Positions 17,563 to 25,172 of a DNA stretch of 64,000 nucleotides are shown here, piece after piece. The number at the start of each line of letters is the position of its first letter. Position 1 is the first letter of the stretch. The notes beneath the pieces were generated by a model that had not been told where the DNA came from, ran no database searches, and worked only from the letters and a program-made list of their open reading frames with translations. The stretch spans positions 2,282,501-2,346,500 of the forward strand of contig NZ_MQUB01000001.1 of NCBI RefSeq assembly GCF_002943755.1, read 5' to 3'. This DNA is from Aureitalea marina. GTDB lineage: Bacteria > Bacteroidota > Bacteroidia > Flavobacteriales > Flavobacteriaceae. Made by a program: the position numbers and the translations under genes.

Positions 17563-17985
17563 ATGAAAAAGAATGTATTGGTACTATGTACCGGTAACAG
17601 CTGCCGAAGCCAGATGGCTCATGGCTACTTGAAGACCTTAGCCGGTGAAAAAGCCCAAGTTTACAGTGCCGGGATAGAGACTCACGGCCTTAATCCGGGC
17701 GCCGTCGCAATTATGAGGGAGGATGGAATCGACATCTCTAGCCATACATCCAACCATGTGGACGAATACTCCGGTGTAGATTGGCATTACATTATTACCG
17801 TTTGCGATCATGCCAATGAGAACTGTCCATTCATTCCGGCACCCCATGCCAAGCGATTACACCAGAACTTTTCGGACCCCTCTAAGGTTAGCGGCACAGA
17901 TGAAGAGATTCATCAGGCCTTCGAGTCCACCAGGAATGACATCAAGCGTTACGCAGAAAACTTTGTAAGCACCTATTTGGATTAG
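17563..17985 (+). CDS. arsC: Arsenate reductase-like low-molecular-weight phosphatase
   Basis: A 140-residue member of the thioredoxin-coupled arsenate reductase family with the low-molecular-weight phosphatase fold. The P-loop is LCTGNSCRSQMAH (Cys at about residue 9), and a second and third Cys lie in ITVCDHANENCPFIP (about 81-94), the positions used for the disulfide relay in the Staphylococcus-type ArsC. The final DDIKRY-like helix (NDIKRYAENFV) is also typical. It reduces As(V) to As(III); the needed efflux pump is not in this window. Last gene of the arsR operon. Confidence 0.88.
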   Translation: MKKNVLVLCTGNSCRSQMAHGYLKTLAGEKAQVYSAGIETHGLNPGAVAIMREDGIDISSHTSNHVDEYSGVDWHYIITVCDHANENCPFIPAPHAKRLHQNFSDPSKVSGTDEEIHQAFESTRNDIKRYAENFVSTYLD

Positions 17986-18019
17986 GAAAGTCGATTTAGG
18001 AAACCTTGGATTGCATGGG

Positions 18020-19054
18020 TCAATTTCCCTGATAATCCAACGGCAAGGTTTTAGCTATCCGATACTCACCCAGATCACCATCAAAACGAACCCTGCGTGC
18101 CGGCTCATAGTTGCCATCATAATAGACCTTGATGGGCGCTTCGTGATCAGATATCACCACCCTGGAATTCAATTTCTTTTTGTGGTTTAGGATGAAGTTT
18201 CTTTTAAAATAGACCAGGTAGTGATCCTGCTTATCTACTAAACCATACACCCGCTTCGGCGAAATTTTCAACGCCCCATTATAAAAGGAATATCCTTCCT
18301 CTTTGAGCTGATCGGCTATCATACTTCTGAAAAAATGCTGCACCGAACCATCGTACGCATTGTTGCGCTGTAACCGGAAAATCTCTTTCATGGCGTCGCT
18401 ACTACCCATGTCCCTGTAAAAACTACTGCCCTCGTAATAAACAAAACGGCAATAGGGGTTTTCCCTTTGTGGAGAGTCATACTTTGCTTCAAACTCTTTC
18501 AAGTCATACTCGATGGCATATCCCAAATAATTATTGTAGATCCGTATGGGGACATCTGCACTGGCCTTAAGGGTCTCATTTTCTGGTTGAAACCAGAGAT
18601 CGATATCTTCCTCATTCTCTATCCGGCATAATTCGCCCGATCTCCCGAGACCCAGGAACTGCTTTTTAAATTCCCGTAGCATTTTTTCCCGGCTCCAGTA
18701 CTCCTTGCCTGTATTCAGCGTCACCTGATCCAAAGAAGCAACTACCGGATTCAACACGACTTCAATCACTTCCGGTCGGTAGGGATTGTTTACAGGAACT
18801 GTCTCATAGCCCATATAAGAAATGATCAGGCTCGCCCTGATCACCCGATCGGTAGCGATGATGAATTTTCCATCGAAATCGGTCAATGTGCCGATGGTGG
18901 TGCCATTTAAATAAACCGTAGCACCAACCAATGGAGTCCCTTTCTCCTGGTCATAAACATATCCCAGAATAGTCTGTGATCTTAGTGATAAACTAAGCAG
19001 AAAGAAGAGAATGATGAAGGTCGAACGCAAGTTGAGGTAGTTATTCTTTTTCAT
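18020..19054 (-). CDS. Secreted CarboxypepD_reg-like domain protein
   Basis: A 344-residue exported protein with a signal peptide (residues 1-27, ending SLRSQ). Residues about 28-105 form a carboxypeptidase-regulatory-like beta sandwich (ILGYVYDQEKGTPLVGATVYL, GTLTDFDGKFII, ISYMGYETVPV), the fold also found at the N-terminus of SusC-type receptors. The remaining 230 residues are a conserved but unassigned domain found in many flavobacterial proteins of this class. No outer-membrane barrel is present. Convergent with the arsC-like gene (34-base gap) and divergent from the M20 peptidase gene. Confidence 0.8.
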   Translation of the reverse strand: MKKNNYLNLRSTFIILFFLLSLSLRSQTILGYVYDQEKGTPLVGATVYLNGTTIGTLTDFDGKFIIATDRVIRASLIISYMGYETVPVNNPYRPEVIEVVLNPVVASLDQVTLNTGKEYWSREKMLREFKKQFLGLGRSGELCRIENEEDIDLWFQPENETLKASADVPIRIYNNYLGYAIEYDLKEFEAKYDSPQRENPYCRFVYYEGSSFYRDMGSSDAMKEIFRLQRNNAYDGSVQHFFRSMIADQLKEEGYSFYNGALKISPKRVYGLVDKQDHYLVYFKRNFILNHKKKLNSRVVISDHEAPIKVYYDGNYEPARRVRFDGDLGEYRIAKTLPLDYQGN

Positions 19055-19166
19055 ACCAAGAAGTTAGTGAATAGATAAAAGTTGTCCAAATGTGCCACAA
19101 ATTAAGTGCCAGAGCTTCAGAATGGTGCTATTTACTTTTTACTATCTTTAAGGAAACTAACCGATC

Positions 19167-20522
19167 ATGCCGACAACAATGTGGACTCCCAAGGTCCAAT
19201 TCAATTTGTTGCCCCAGTTTGATTTCCCTCACCTACGCCTTTTTTTGATACCCTTTTTACTGCTTTGCCTTCCTGCTTTGGCTCAAAACCTAAGTAACAA
19301 GGAGAAAAAGATAATTACCACTATTGAACGAAATAACTTAGACGCTCTAAAGTTCCTGGAGGAGGTCATCAATATGAACAGTGGCACCATGAACCCGGAT
19401 GGTGTAAGAGCGGTGGGGCAGGTCTTCAGTGATCAGTTTGATGCCATTGGCTTTGATACCCGATGGATCGATATGCCATCCGAAATGCAGCGTGCTGGTC
19501 ATCTCTTTGCCGAGACAACGGGATCCAAAGGGAAAAAACTCCTGCTCATCGGACATATCGATACGGTCTTTGAAGCGGACAGTCCCTTTCAAAAATTTGA
19601 GATGATCAATGACTCCCTGGCTCATGCTCCTGGAGGCAACGATATGAAAGGGGGAGACGTGATCGTTCTATATGCGCTCAAAGCCTTGCATGAAAATGGT
19701 CTGCTTAAAGATCATCAGATAATAGTCGCCTTTACTGGGGATGAAGAAGCCACTGGAAAACCCTTATCCATTAGCCGGAAAGATCTGATCGACGCCGCCA
19801 AACGCTCTGATATTGCCTTGGGATTTGAGACATCCACCGGTTTTAACAACGCCACAATAGCCCGTAGAGGAGCTTCTGGCTGGAAAGTAGAAGTGACCGG
19901 AAAGCGAGCACACAGCTCTGGTGTATTCAACGAAAATGTAGGAGCTGGGGCGATCTTCGAGATGTCCCGCATCTTGCACGAATTCTATGAAAAAGTGCGA
20001 GGGGAAACCTATTTGACCTTCAATCCGGGCGTAATACTTGGTGGAACCTTTGTAAATCTGGACGAGACGAATAGCACCGGAGATGCCTTTGGTAAATCCA
20101 ATGTGGTTGCCCAAACTGCAGTGGTGAAAGGGGGCCTGCGTTTTATCTCTGAAGAACAAAAAGAGAATGCCCGTGCTAAAATGCGAGAGATCGTAGCCAA
20201 TAACCTGCCCCAGACCTCAGCGGAGATCACTTTTATTGACTCTTATCCTGCCATGGGACCCACCGAAGGTAATAAAGCCCTGCTCCAAGTTCTGAACCAG
20301 GTCAGCCTGGACCTGGAACAAGGTGGCGTAGAAGGTTATGACCCCGAAAAGAGAGGAGCAGCCGATGTCTCCTTCGTCGCAGAACATGTTGATTGCCTGG
20401 ATGGTTTAGGAACCATGGGTACCGGAGCCCACACCCCCCAGGAAACGGTCAATCTGAAGACCTTCCAAGCCCTGACTGAACGAACTGCCATTTTGATCTA
20501 CCGACTGCTCAATGCCAACTAA
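19167..20522 (+). CDS. Secreted M20 family metallopeptidase (glutamate carboxypeptidase type)
   Basis: Zinc-dependent exopeptidase or deacylase of 451 residues. A signal peptide or anchor lies at residues about 22-40 (LFLIPFLLLCLPALAQ). The metal ligands are visible: His and Asp in LLIGHIDTVFE, Asp in GGNDMKGGD, catalytic Glu pair in FTGDEEATG, Glu in LGFETSTG and the final His in GTGAHTPQETVN. The dimerisation domain lies between (GWKVEVTGKRAHSSG). The substrate is probably a peptide or N-acyl amino acid. Followed by the SGNH-like gene after 14 bases. Confidence 0.88.
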   Translation: MPTTMWTPKVQFNLLPQFDFPHLRLFLIPFLLLCLPALAQNLSNKEKKIITTIERNNLDALKFLEEVINMNSGTMNPDGVRAVGQVFSDQFDAIGFDTRWIDMPSEMQRAGHLFAETTGSKGKKLLLIGHIDTVFEADSPFQKFEMINDSLAHAPGGNDMKGGDVIVLYALKALHENGLLKDHQIIVAFTGDEEATGKPLSISRKDLIDAAKRSDIALGFETSTGFNNATIARRGASGWKVEVTGKRAHSSGVFNENVGAGAIFEMSRILHEFYEKVRGETYLTFNPGVILGGTFVNLDETNSTGDAFGKSNVVAQTAVVKGGLRFISEEQKENARAKMREIVANNLPQTSAEITFIDSYPAMGPTEGNKALLQVLNQVSLDLEQGGVEGYDPEKRGAADVSFVAEHVDCLDGLGTMGTGAHTPQETVNLKTFQALTERTAILIYRLLNAN

Positions 20523-20536
20523 ACAACCTGTACACA

Positions 20537-21580
20537 ATGCAATTGAAACAATCATTTATCGTGGCTATCGTCCTCGGATTGGTGGCCTTGGTAGCTTGGG
20601 AGGTCTATCTCCGCAGCACCATGAAAAGTCATACCCGCATTGCGGATGACAAGGCACTTTGGTCCGTTCAGCGACACAAGGTTAATAAGCTAGCTTCTGA
20701 TGATGTGGTCCTGACCGGATCATCGCGAGTTCTTTTCGATGTCCAACTGGACGTTTGGGAAGAAAAGACAGGAAGAAGACCCATTCAACTGGCCTGCGCC
20801 GGATCTTCTCCCCTACCTGTATTTCACGATCTGGTCAATAACACGGATTACAGCGGAACCATAGTCGTTGGAGTGACCCCTGGTCTGTTCTTTTCTACCA
20901 TCTATCCGCTGGCCCAGCCTTGGGAGTGGCCCCAGTCAAGGGTCGATCATTATGCCACAAGGACATTTGCAGAGCGATCCAATCATTGGCTCTCTATACC
21001 ACTTCAAAAGAACTTCTACTTTATTTCGGCTGAAGAGGACGATCTGTCTGACAACGTCGATCTAAAAGCCATTCTCAGCCGGGTACGATGGGGCGACCGT
21101 GTGATCAATCCGATGCCTCCTTTCTATCAATTCTCGGATATGGCTCTGGATCGGAACGTCCGTATGACTGATTTGACCGTGACCGACACGGCCTTCGCCA
21201 ACACCGTAAAACGAGTTTGGAAATTCTTTATGGCAGACCCCAACCTTCCCCCTCCAGATCGGGATGGGACCATGAATTTCTTCCTGGCCGATGCTCGTAA
21301 ATTCATGGAACGAGGTGGCAATGTGGTTCTGCTGCGTTGTCCTTCAACCGGATTTTTTAAAGAATTGGAAACCGGGGGACTTCCCAGGGAACAATTCTTC
21401 GATGCCCTGGCCGATTCGCTACAGATCAAAGGATATCATTATGAAGATTACCAACAGCTGAGTGGTTATGACTGCCCAGAATGGTCACATCTTTCCGCGG
21501 AAGATGCGGACACCTTTACGGCCGATCTGGTCGATATATTCGTAGACGAAGGAGTTATTTCTAACACTAAAACCAACTAG
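20537..21580 (+). CDS. Membrane-anchored SGNH-hydrolase-like protein, partner of MBOAT O-acyltransferase
   Basis: A 347-residue protein with one N-terminal membrane anchor (residues about 6-25) and an extracytoplasmic domain. The nucleophile motif GSSR is at 61-64 and a C-terminal Asp-x-x-x-x-x-His-type pair appears in YDCPEWSHLSAED, the arrangement of AlgX/DltD-like SGNH proteins. It lies 3 bases before an MBOAT gene, so the two probably act together to O-acetylate a surface polysaccharide or other envelope polymer. The acceptor is unknown; no polysaccharide genes are adjacent. Confidence 0.75.
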   Translation: MQLKQSFIVAIVLGLVALVAWEVYLRSTMKSHTRIADDKALWSVQRHKVNKLASDDVVLTGSSRVLFDVQLDVWEEKTGRRPIQLACAGSSPLPVFHDLVNNTDYSGTIVVGVTPGLFFSTIYPLAQPWEWPQSRVDHYATRTFAERSNHWLSIPLQKNFYFISAEEDDLSDNVDLKAILSRVRWGDRVINPMPPFYQFSDMALDRNVRMTDLTVTDTAFANTVKRVWKFFMADPNLPPPDRDGTMNFFLADARKFMERGGNVVLLRCPSTGFFKELETGGLPREQFFDALADSLQIKGYHYEDYQQLSGYDCPEWSHLSAEDADTFTADLVDIFVDEGVISNTKTN

Positions 21581-21583
21581 ATC

Positions 21584-23002
21584 ATGCTGTTCAATTCACT
21601 CAGTTTTGTGGTCTTCCTCGTTGTGGTGTTGGCCCTCTATTATTCAAGAATCTTCAGCTGGACCGGAAAAAAGCGGATGCTGCTTCTGGCCAGTTACATC
21701 TTTTATGGCATGTGGAATCCGCCATTGGTCATACTCTTGTGGATCTCTACGGTGGTAGACTGGTCTGCCAGTAAGCAATTGGCTACCCATCACCTGAACC
21801 AAAGAAAACGTAAACTTTGGCTATTGCTCAGTATGTTCGTCAATCTGGGCTTTCTGGCCTTTTTTAAATACGGAGATTTTCTGCTGGAGAACTTTGTTAG
21901 CCTGATGAATGCCATTGGAGTCGAATACCAGGCCAGACCCATGGATATTATACTTCCCATGGGTATCTCCTTCTACACCTTCCAGACCATGTCCTATACC
22001 ATTGACATGTACTACCGGAAGACAGAACGAGCGAGAACCTTCCTGGATTTTGCGCTTTATGTCACCTTCTTCCCTCAGTTGGTAGCCGGACCGATAGTAA
22101 GAGCCAAAGAATTGATCACCCAGTTCTATGAGCCGAAAAGAGCAACCGCCAACCAATTCTTTTGGGGTTTATTCCTGTTAACTGCGGGATTGTTTCAGAA
22201 AGTAGTCCTTGCGGACACCTTGCTTTCCAGTTCTTCCGACGCTGTTTTTGATTCAGGTAAGGTGATGAGCGCACTGGATTCCTGGACTGGTACCTTGGCC
22301 TTTAGCGGGCAGATCTTCTTTGATTTTGCGGGCTATTCCACTTGTGCCATCGGAATTGCACTAATGCTCGGAATCGTCTTGCCGGACAACTTCAGGTATC
22401 CCTATGCCGCAATTGGCTTTTCAGATCTTTGGAAACGATGGCATATCTCCCTATCCAGTTGGTTGAGGGATTACCTCTACATTCCATTGGGTGGAAATCG
22501 TCATGGGATCACCCGCATGTATGTCGCGCTGATGCTAACAATGCTCTTGGGTGGTCTATGGCACGGAGCGGCCTGGACCTTTGTGGTATGGGGTGCGCTA
22601 CATGGGATCTACCTGATCATTGAACGCATGCTCAGAGGGGTTGTCCACATTAAGATCGGGAAATACAACGGAATCTTATTGGCTCTTTTGACCTATACCT
22701 GTGTGAACATTACCTGGGTCTTCTTCCGAGCAACAGACTTTGATATCGCTTTGGGAATGATCAAATCTATGTTCTTCATGAATCCGGAAGGTGAACTGAT
22801 CCTGGGAGAATTTGACATCGTTAAGGTGATGGTTGTTATTGCCCTTACGTTCCTATGCCATTGGTTTATGCGAAACACTTCCATGAAGGAACAATCCGAA
22901 AAACTGAACCCATTGATCCTTGGCGTAGTTTGGGCCATACTGTTTTTTATGATCTGTATTTCACAAGGGACAGGAGAGCAATTTATTTATTTCCAATTCT
23001 AG
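21584..23002 (+). CDS. MBOAT family O-acyltransferase (AlgI-like)
   Basis: A 472-residue multi-pass membrane acyltransferase. Family hallmarks are ILPMGISFYTFQTMSYTIDMYY (about residues 124-145), PQLVAGPIVRAKEL, DLWKRWHISLSSWLRDYLYIP and the catalytic His region GGLWHGAAWTFVVWGALHG (His at about residue 341). AlgI-like proteins move acetyl groups across the inner membrane to a periplasmic partner, which here is the SGNH protein encoded just upstream. The gene is complete and of usual length. Confidence 0.93.
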   Translation: MLFNSLSFVVFLVVVLALYYSRIFSWTGKKRMLLLASYIFYGMWNPPLVILLWISTVVDWSASKQLATHHLNQRKRKLWLLLSMFVNLGFLAFFKYGDFLLENFVSLMNAIGVEYQARPMDIILPMGISFYTFQTMSYTIDMYYRKTERARTFLDFALYVTFFPQLVAGPIVRAKELITQFYEPKRATANQFFWGLFLLTAGLFQKVVLADTLLSSSSDAVFDSGKVMSALDSWTGTLAFSGQIFFDFAGYSTCAIGIALMLGIVLPDNFRYPYAAIGFSDLWKRWHISLSSWLRDYLYIPLGGNRHGITRMYVALMLTMLLGGLWHGAAWTFVVWGALHGIYLIIERMLRGVVHIKIGKYNGILLALLTYTCVNITWVFFRATDFDIALGMIKSMFFMNPEGELILGEFDIVKVMVVIALTFLCHWFMRNTSMKEQSEKLNPLILGVVWAILFFMICISQGTGEQFIYFQF

Positions 23003-23006
23003 TTCA

Positions 23007-23120
23007 ATGAGTGTAGCCCTTAAATCTAAAAGAATTCAATCTATTGATGTACTACGTGGCCTGGTCATGGTGATCATGGCCCTGGATCATGTGCGGGACT
23101 TTGACCGGACTTTGACCTAG
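23007..23120 (+). pseudogene. N-terminal remnant of a DUF1624 (heparan-alpha-glucosaminide acetyltransferase-like) gene
   Basis: The first 37 codons read MSVALKSKRIQSIDVLRG followed by LVMVIMALDHVRDF, a clear match to the start of the DUF1624/DUF5009 membrane acyltransferase family, normally about 350-400 residues. The frame then ends at TAG 23118-23120, and no further DUF1624 sequence is found in any frame. The breakpoint carries an 11-base tandem duplication (GGACTTTGACC at 23096-23106 and 23107-23117). The same frame continues after the stop into an unrelated ORF, which suggests a deletion that joined two genes. Confidence 0.8.
23096..23117 (+). repeat. 11-bp tandem duplication at the DUF1624 breakpoint
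   Basis: Two exact adjacent copies of GGACTTTGACC. It lies directly before the premature TAG and marks the point where family similarity ends. Confidence 0.9.
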
Positions 23121-23123
23121 GTT

Positions 23124-23561
23124 TTGGGATTTAGCCCATACTCTCCAATAGTAGCCCAAGCCAGGGAGATATCCAGCTCAGATCAATTTGAGTTTATGCT
23201 TTCTCCCGATCTGGACAAAACCCTGGGACAATACACAAGTTCTGTTTCCACTGTACAGGAATACTACACCTATAACTCGGATACCTGGAAAATGGTCATG
23301 CAACCCTATCTGATCGAAAACTATAATCTTTTACCGATCCAGGCATTTTGGTTAGTTATCGACATGCCAGATTCGGCAACCTCTGCCGATTTTCAGAGTG
23401 TTGTGGCGGACCCTGCCTTCCGCAATATCTGCTCTGCCATTTATGGAGATGTAGCTGCATATATTTGGGATCTATCTGAAAACCTAGCCATGATTACCGA
23501 GCTGATTACCAGCCTGGAAACTGACTATCCTATGGTAATGAGCTCGATAAATGAAAATTAA
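23124..23561 (+). CDS. Hypothetical protein, possibly an N-terminally truncated gene
   Basis: A 145-residue ORF starting at TTG, in the same frame as the DUF1624 remnant and right after its stop. The sequence (FEFMLSPDLDKTLGQYTSS, YYTYNSDTWKMVMQPYLIE, YGDVAAYIWDLSENLAMIT) has no signal peptide or domain that I recognise. The poor start codon, absence of any leader and position at a breakpoint suggest that the real N-terminus was lost. It may not be translated. Confidence 0.4.
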   Translation: MGFSPYSPIVAQAREISSSDQFEFMLSPDLDKTLGQYTSSVSTVQEYYTYNSDTWKMVMQPYLIENYNLLPIQAFWLVIDMPDSATSADFQSVVADPAFRNICSAIYGDVAAYIWDLSENLAMITELITSLETDYPMVMSSINEN

Positions 23562-23642
23562 TTCAAAAACAATGAGATAGAGGCCGTTAGAGCGAAAAAT
23601 TATACGTATTTTGCTTCTCTAACCTTCAAAACTCTTTTCGTT

Positions 23643-24038
23643 ATGAAAAAGCTACTTTTTGTTTTCTTCGCCCTGGCAACCATGCAGTTGTCGGCTCAAT
23701 CCCTTAACCAATTAAAAGCAACTGCCGCTTCTTCGGTGGACACTTCTTCAATGGTTAATCAATTGGCAGCTGACCAGGTAAAAGTTCTGGGGAAGAAACT
23801 GAATTTGTCTGAGGCTCAGTCCAAACAAGTTTCCGACTTGGTGGTACAGCAACTCAATTCTCCTAAAATGCAGGATATGCTGGCCAAATATGGTCCTGAA
23901 AAACTGATGGGCTCTGGTGGTACATCAGCTGTCACGGGACTACTCATGAAAAACGGCGGCTTTACAAATGGTATGGTCGATATACTGGATGAAGATCAGA
24001 TGGGCACAATGAAAAGCATGTATAAAAAGATGCAATAG
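23643..24038 (+). CDS. Small secreted protein of unknown function
   Basis: A 131-residue protein with a signal peptide (MKKLLFVFFALATMQLSAQ) and a mature helical domain rich in Gln, Ser and Leu (VKVLGKKLNLSEAQSKQVSDLVVQQL). The helix pattern around LNLSEAQSKQVSDLV resembles small periplasmic Spy/CpxP-like or DUF2780-like proteins, but no motif fixes the family. It stands alone between the truncated region and the PqqB-like gene and has its own strong terminator. Confidence 0.7.
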   Translation: MKKLLFVFFALATMQLSAQSLNQLKATAASSVDTSSMVNQLAADQVKVLGKKLNLSEAQSKQVSDLVVQQLNSPKMQDMLAKYGPEKLMGSGGTSAVTGLLMKNGGFTNGMVDILDEDQMGTMKSMYKKMQ

Positions 24039-24058
24039 CTTTAGCTGCTCAAAATATT

Positions 24059-24085
24059 AAGGTGGTCCTGGGACCACCTTTTTTT
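24059..24085 (+). terminator. Rho-independent terminator
   Basis: AAGGTGGTC / GACCACCTT stem with a 4-base loop CTGG, followed by seven T, 20 bases after the stop codon at 24038. Confidence 0.92.
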
Positions 24086-24133
24086 ATACCCGATTCTGAA
24101 GTAAATCTGTAACTTTAGTAAAAGCTCATTAAA

Positions 24134-25132
24134 ATGATCATGTCCAATTATACCCTGATAAGAAGTTTCCTGATCGCTTTAGTCTTGATCATAATGAATG
24201 GTTGTGACCAACCTAGGGAGGCAGAATCTGTCAGTATGCCTGTGGGAGAAACTCCACAGGTCTTACCAGATGATCCTTTTATTGTTGTTTTGGGAACTAT
24301 CCAGGATGCCGGATCACCACAGATAGGCTGCAATGCGGCCTGTTGCCGTGACCTCTTTGCCGATCCGGATGTGGAAAGGATGCGGACCTCCCTGGGTTTG
24401 ATCGATCCTAACTCCGGTAGGTCATATCTGTTCGAAGCGACCCCGGATATTGGAAGCCAGCTTCATTTGTTGCAGAAATACAGCAAACTCCGCTCACCCT
24501 TACCCGATGGAATCTTCCTGACACATGCTCATATCGGACACTATTCCGGACTTCAATTCTTAGGCAAGGAGGCCATTAATGCGACAGAGACTCGGGTTTA
24601 CGGAATGCCCAGGATGATCCAATACCTGAACAACAACGGACCCTGGGAACAATTGGTCACCAACAACAATATTCAACTCCAACCCATACTATCGGATAGT
24701 ACCTTGATCTTGTCCCAGAATCTGACCGTAACACCACTGCTGGTCCCACACCGGGATGAATATTCCGAGACCGTTGGCTATATGATCTCAGGGCCAGAAA
24801 AAACTGCCTTGTTTATTCCGGACATCGACAAATGGGATCGATGGGAACGCTCTATTGTGGACCTGATCAAAGAGGTTGATATTGCCTTCCTGGACGCCAC
24901 CTTTTATCACGGGGACGAAATACAGGTAAGAGATATTAGTCAGATTCCTCACCCCTTTATCGAGGAAAGTATGGAGTTGTTCAAGGGCCTCTCCGCCGAG
25001 GATAAGTCAAAAGTCAATTTCATCCACTTCAATCATACCAATCCGGTCCTAAACCTAAATTCCATCCAATATCAAACTGTTTTGGGGAATGGTTTCTCTA
25101 TTGCTCAACTAAACGATGTAACTCCACTTTAA
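24134..25132 (+). CDS. Metallo-beta-lactamase-fold lipoprotein, PqqB-like
   Basis: A 332-residue exported protein. LVLIIMNGCDQP near residue 24 is a lipobox, so it is probably an outer or inner membrane lipoprotein. The MBL fold has the PqqB-type start FIVVLGTIQDAGSPQIGCNAACC, the metal motif THAHIGHYSGL (about residues 136-146), a ligand in PHRDE, Asp in IPDIDKW and the final His in FIHFNHTNP. The usual HxHxDH motif is HxHxGH here, losing one Asp. PQQ biosynthesis genes are absent nearby, so it is more likely a general hydrolase. ATG at 24140 is an equally good start. Confidence 0.8.
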   Translation: MIMSNYTLIRSFLIALVLIIMNGCDQPREAESVSMPVGETPQVLPDDPFIVVLGTIQDAGSPQIGCNAACCRDLFADPDVERMRTSLGLIDPNSGRSYLFEATPDIGSQLHLLQKYSKLRSPLPDGIFLTHAHIGHYSGLQFLGKEAINATETRVYGMPRMIQYLNNNGPWEQLVTNNNIQLQPILSDSTLILSQNLTVTPLLVPHRDEYSETVGYMISGPEKTALFIPDIDKWDRWERSIVDLIKEVDIAFLDATFYHGDEIQVRDISQIPHPFIEESMELFKGLSAEDKSKVNFIHFNHTNPVLNLNSIQYQTVLGNGFSIAQLNDVTPL

Positions 25133-25172
25133 CCTTAGATCACCCGTAGGACTTTGACAATAGGCCGGAAAA

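Noticed and set aside
24134-25132. PQQ biosynthesis locus
   Set aside because: Only a PqqB-like MBL protein with a lipobox and altered motif is present; no pqqA, C, D or E nearby.
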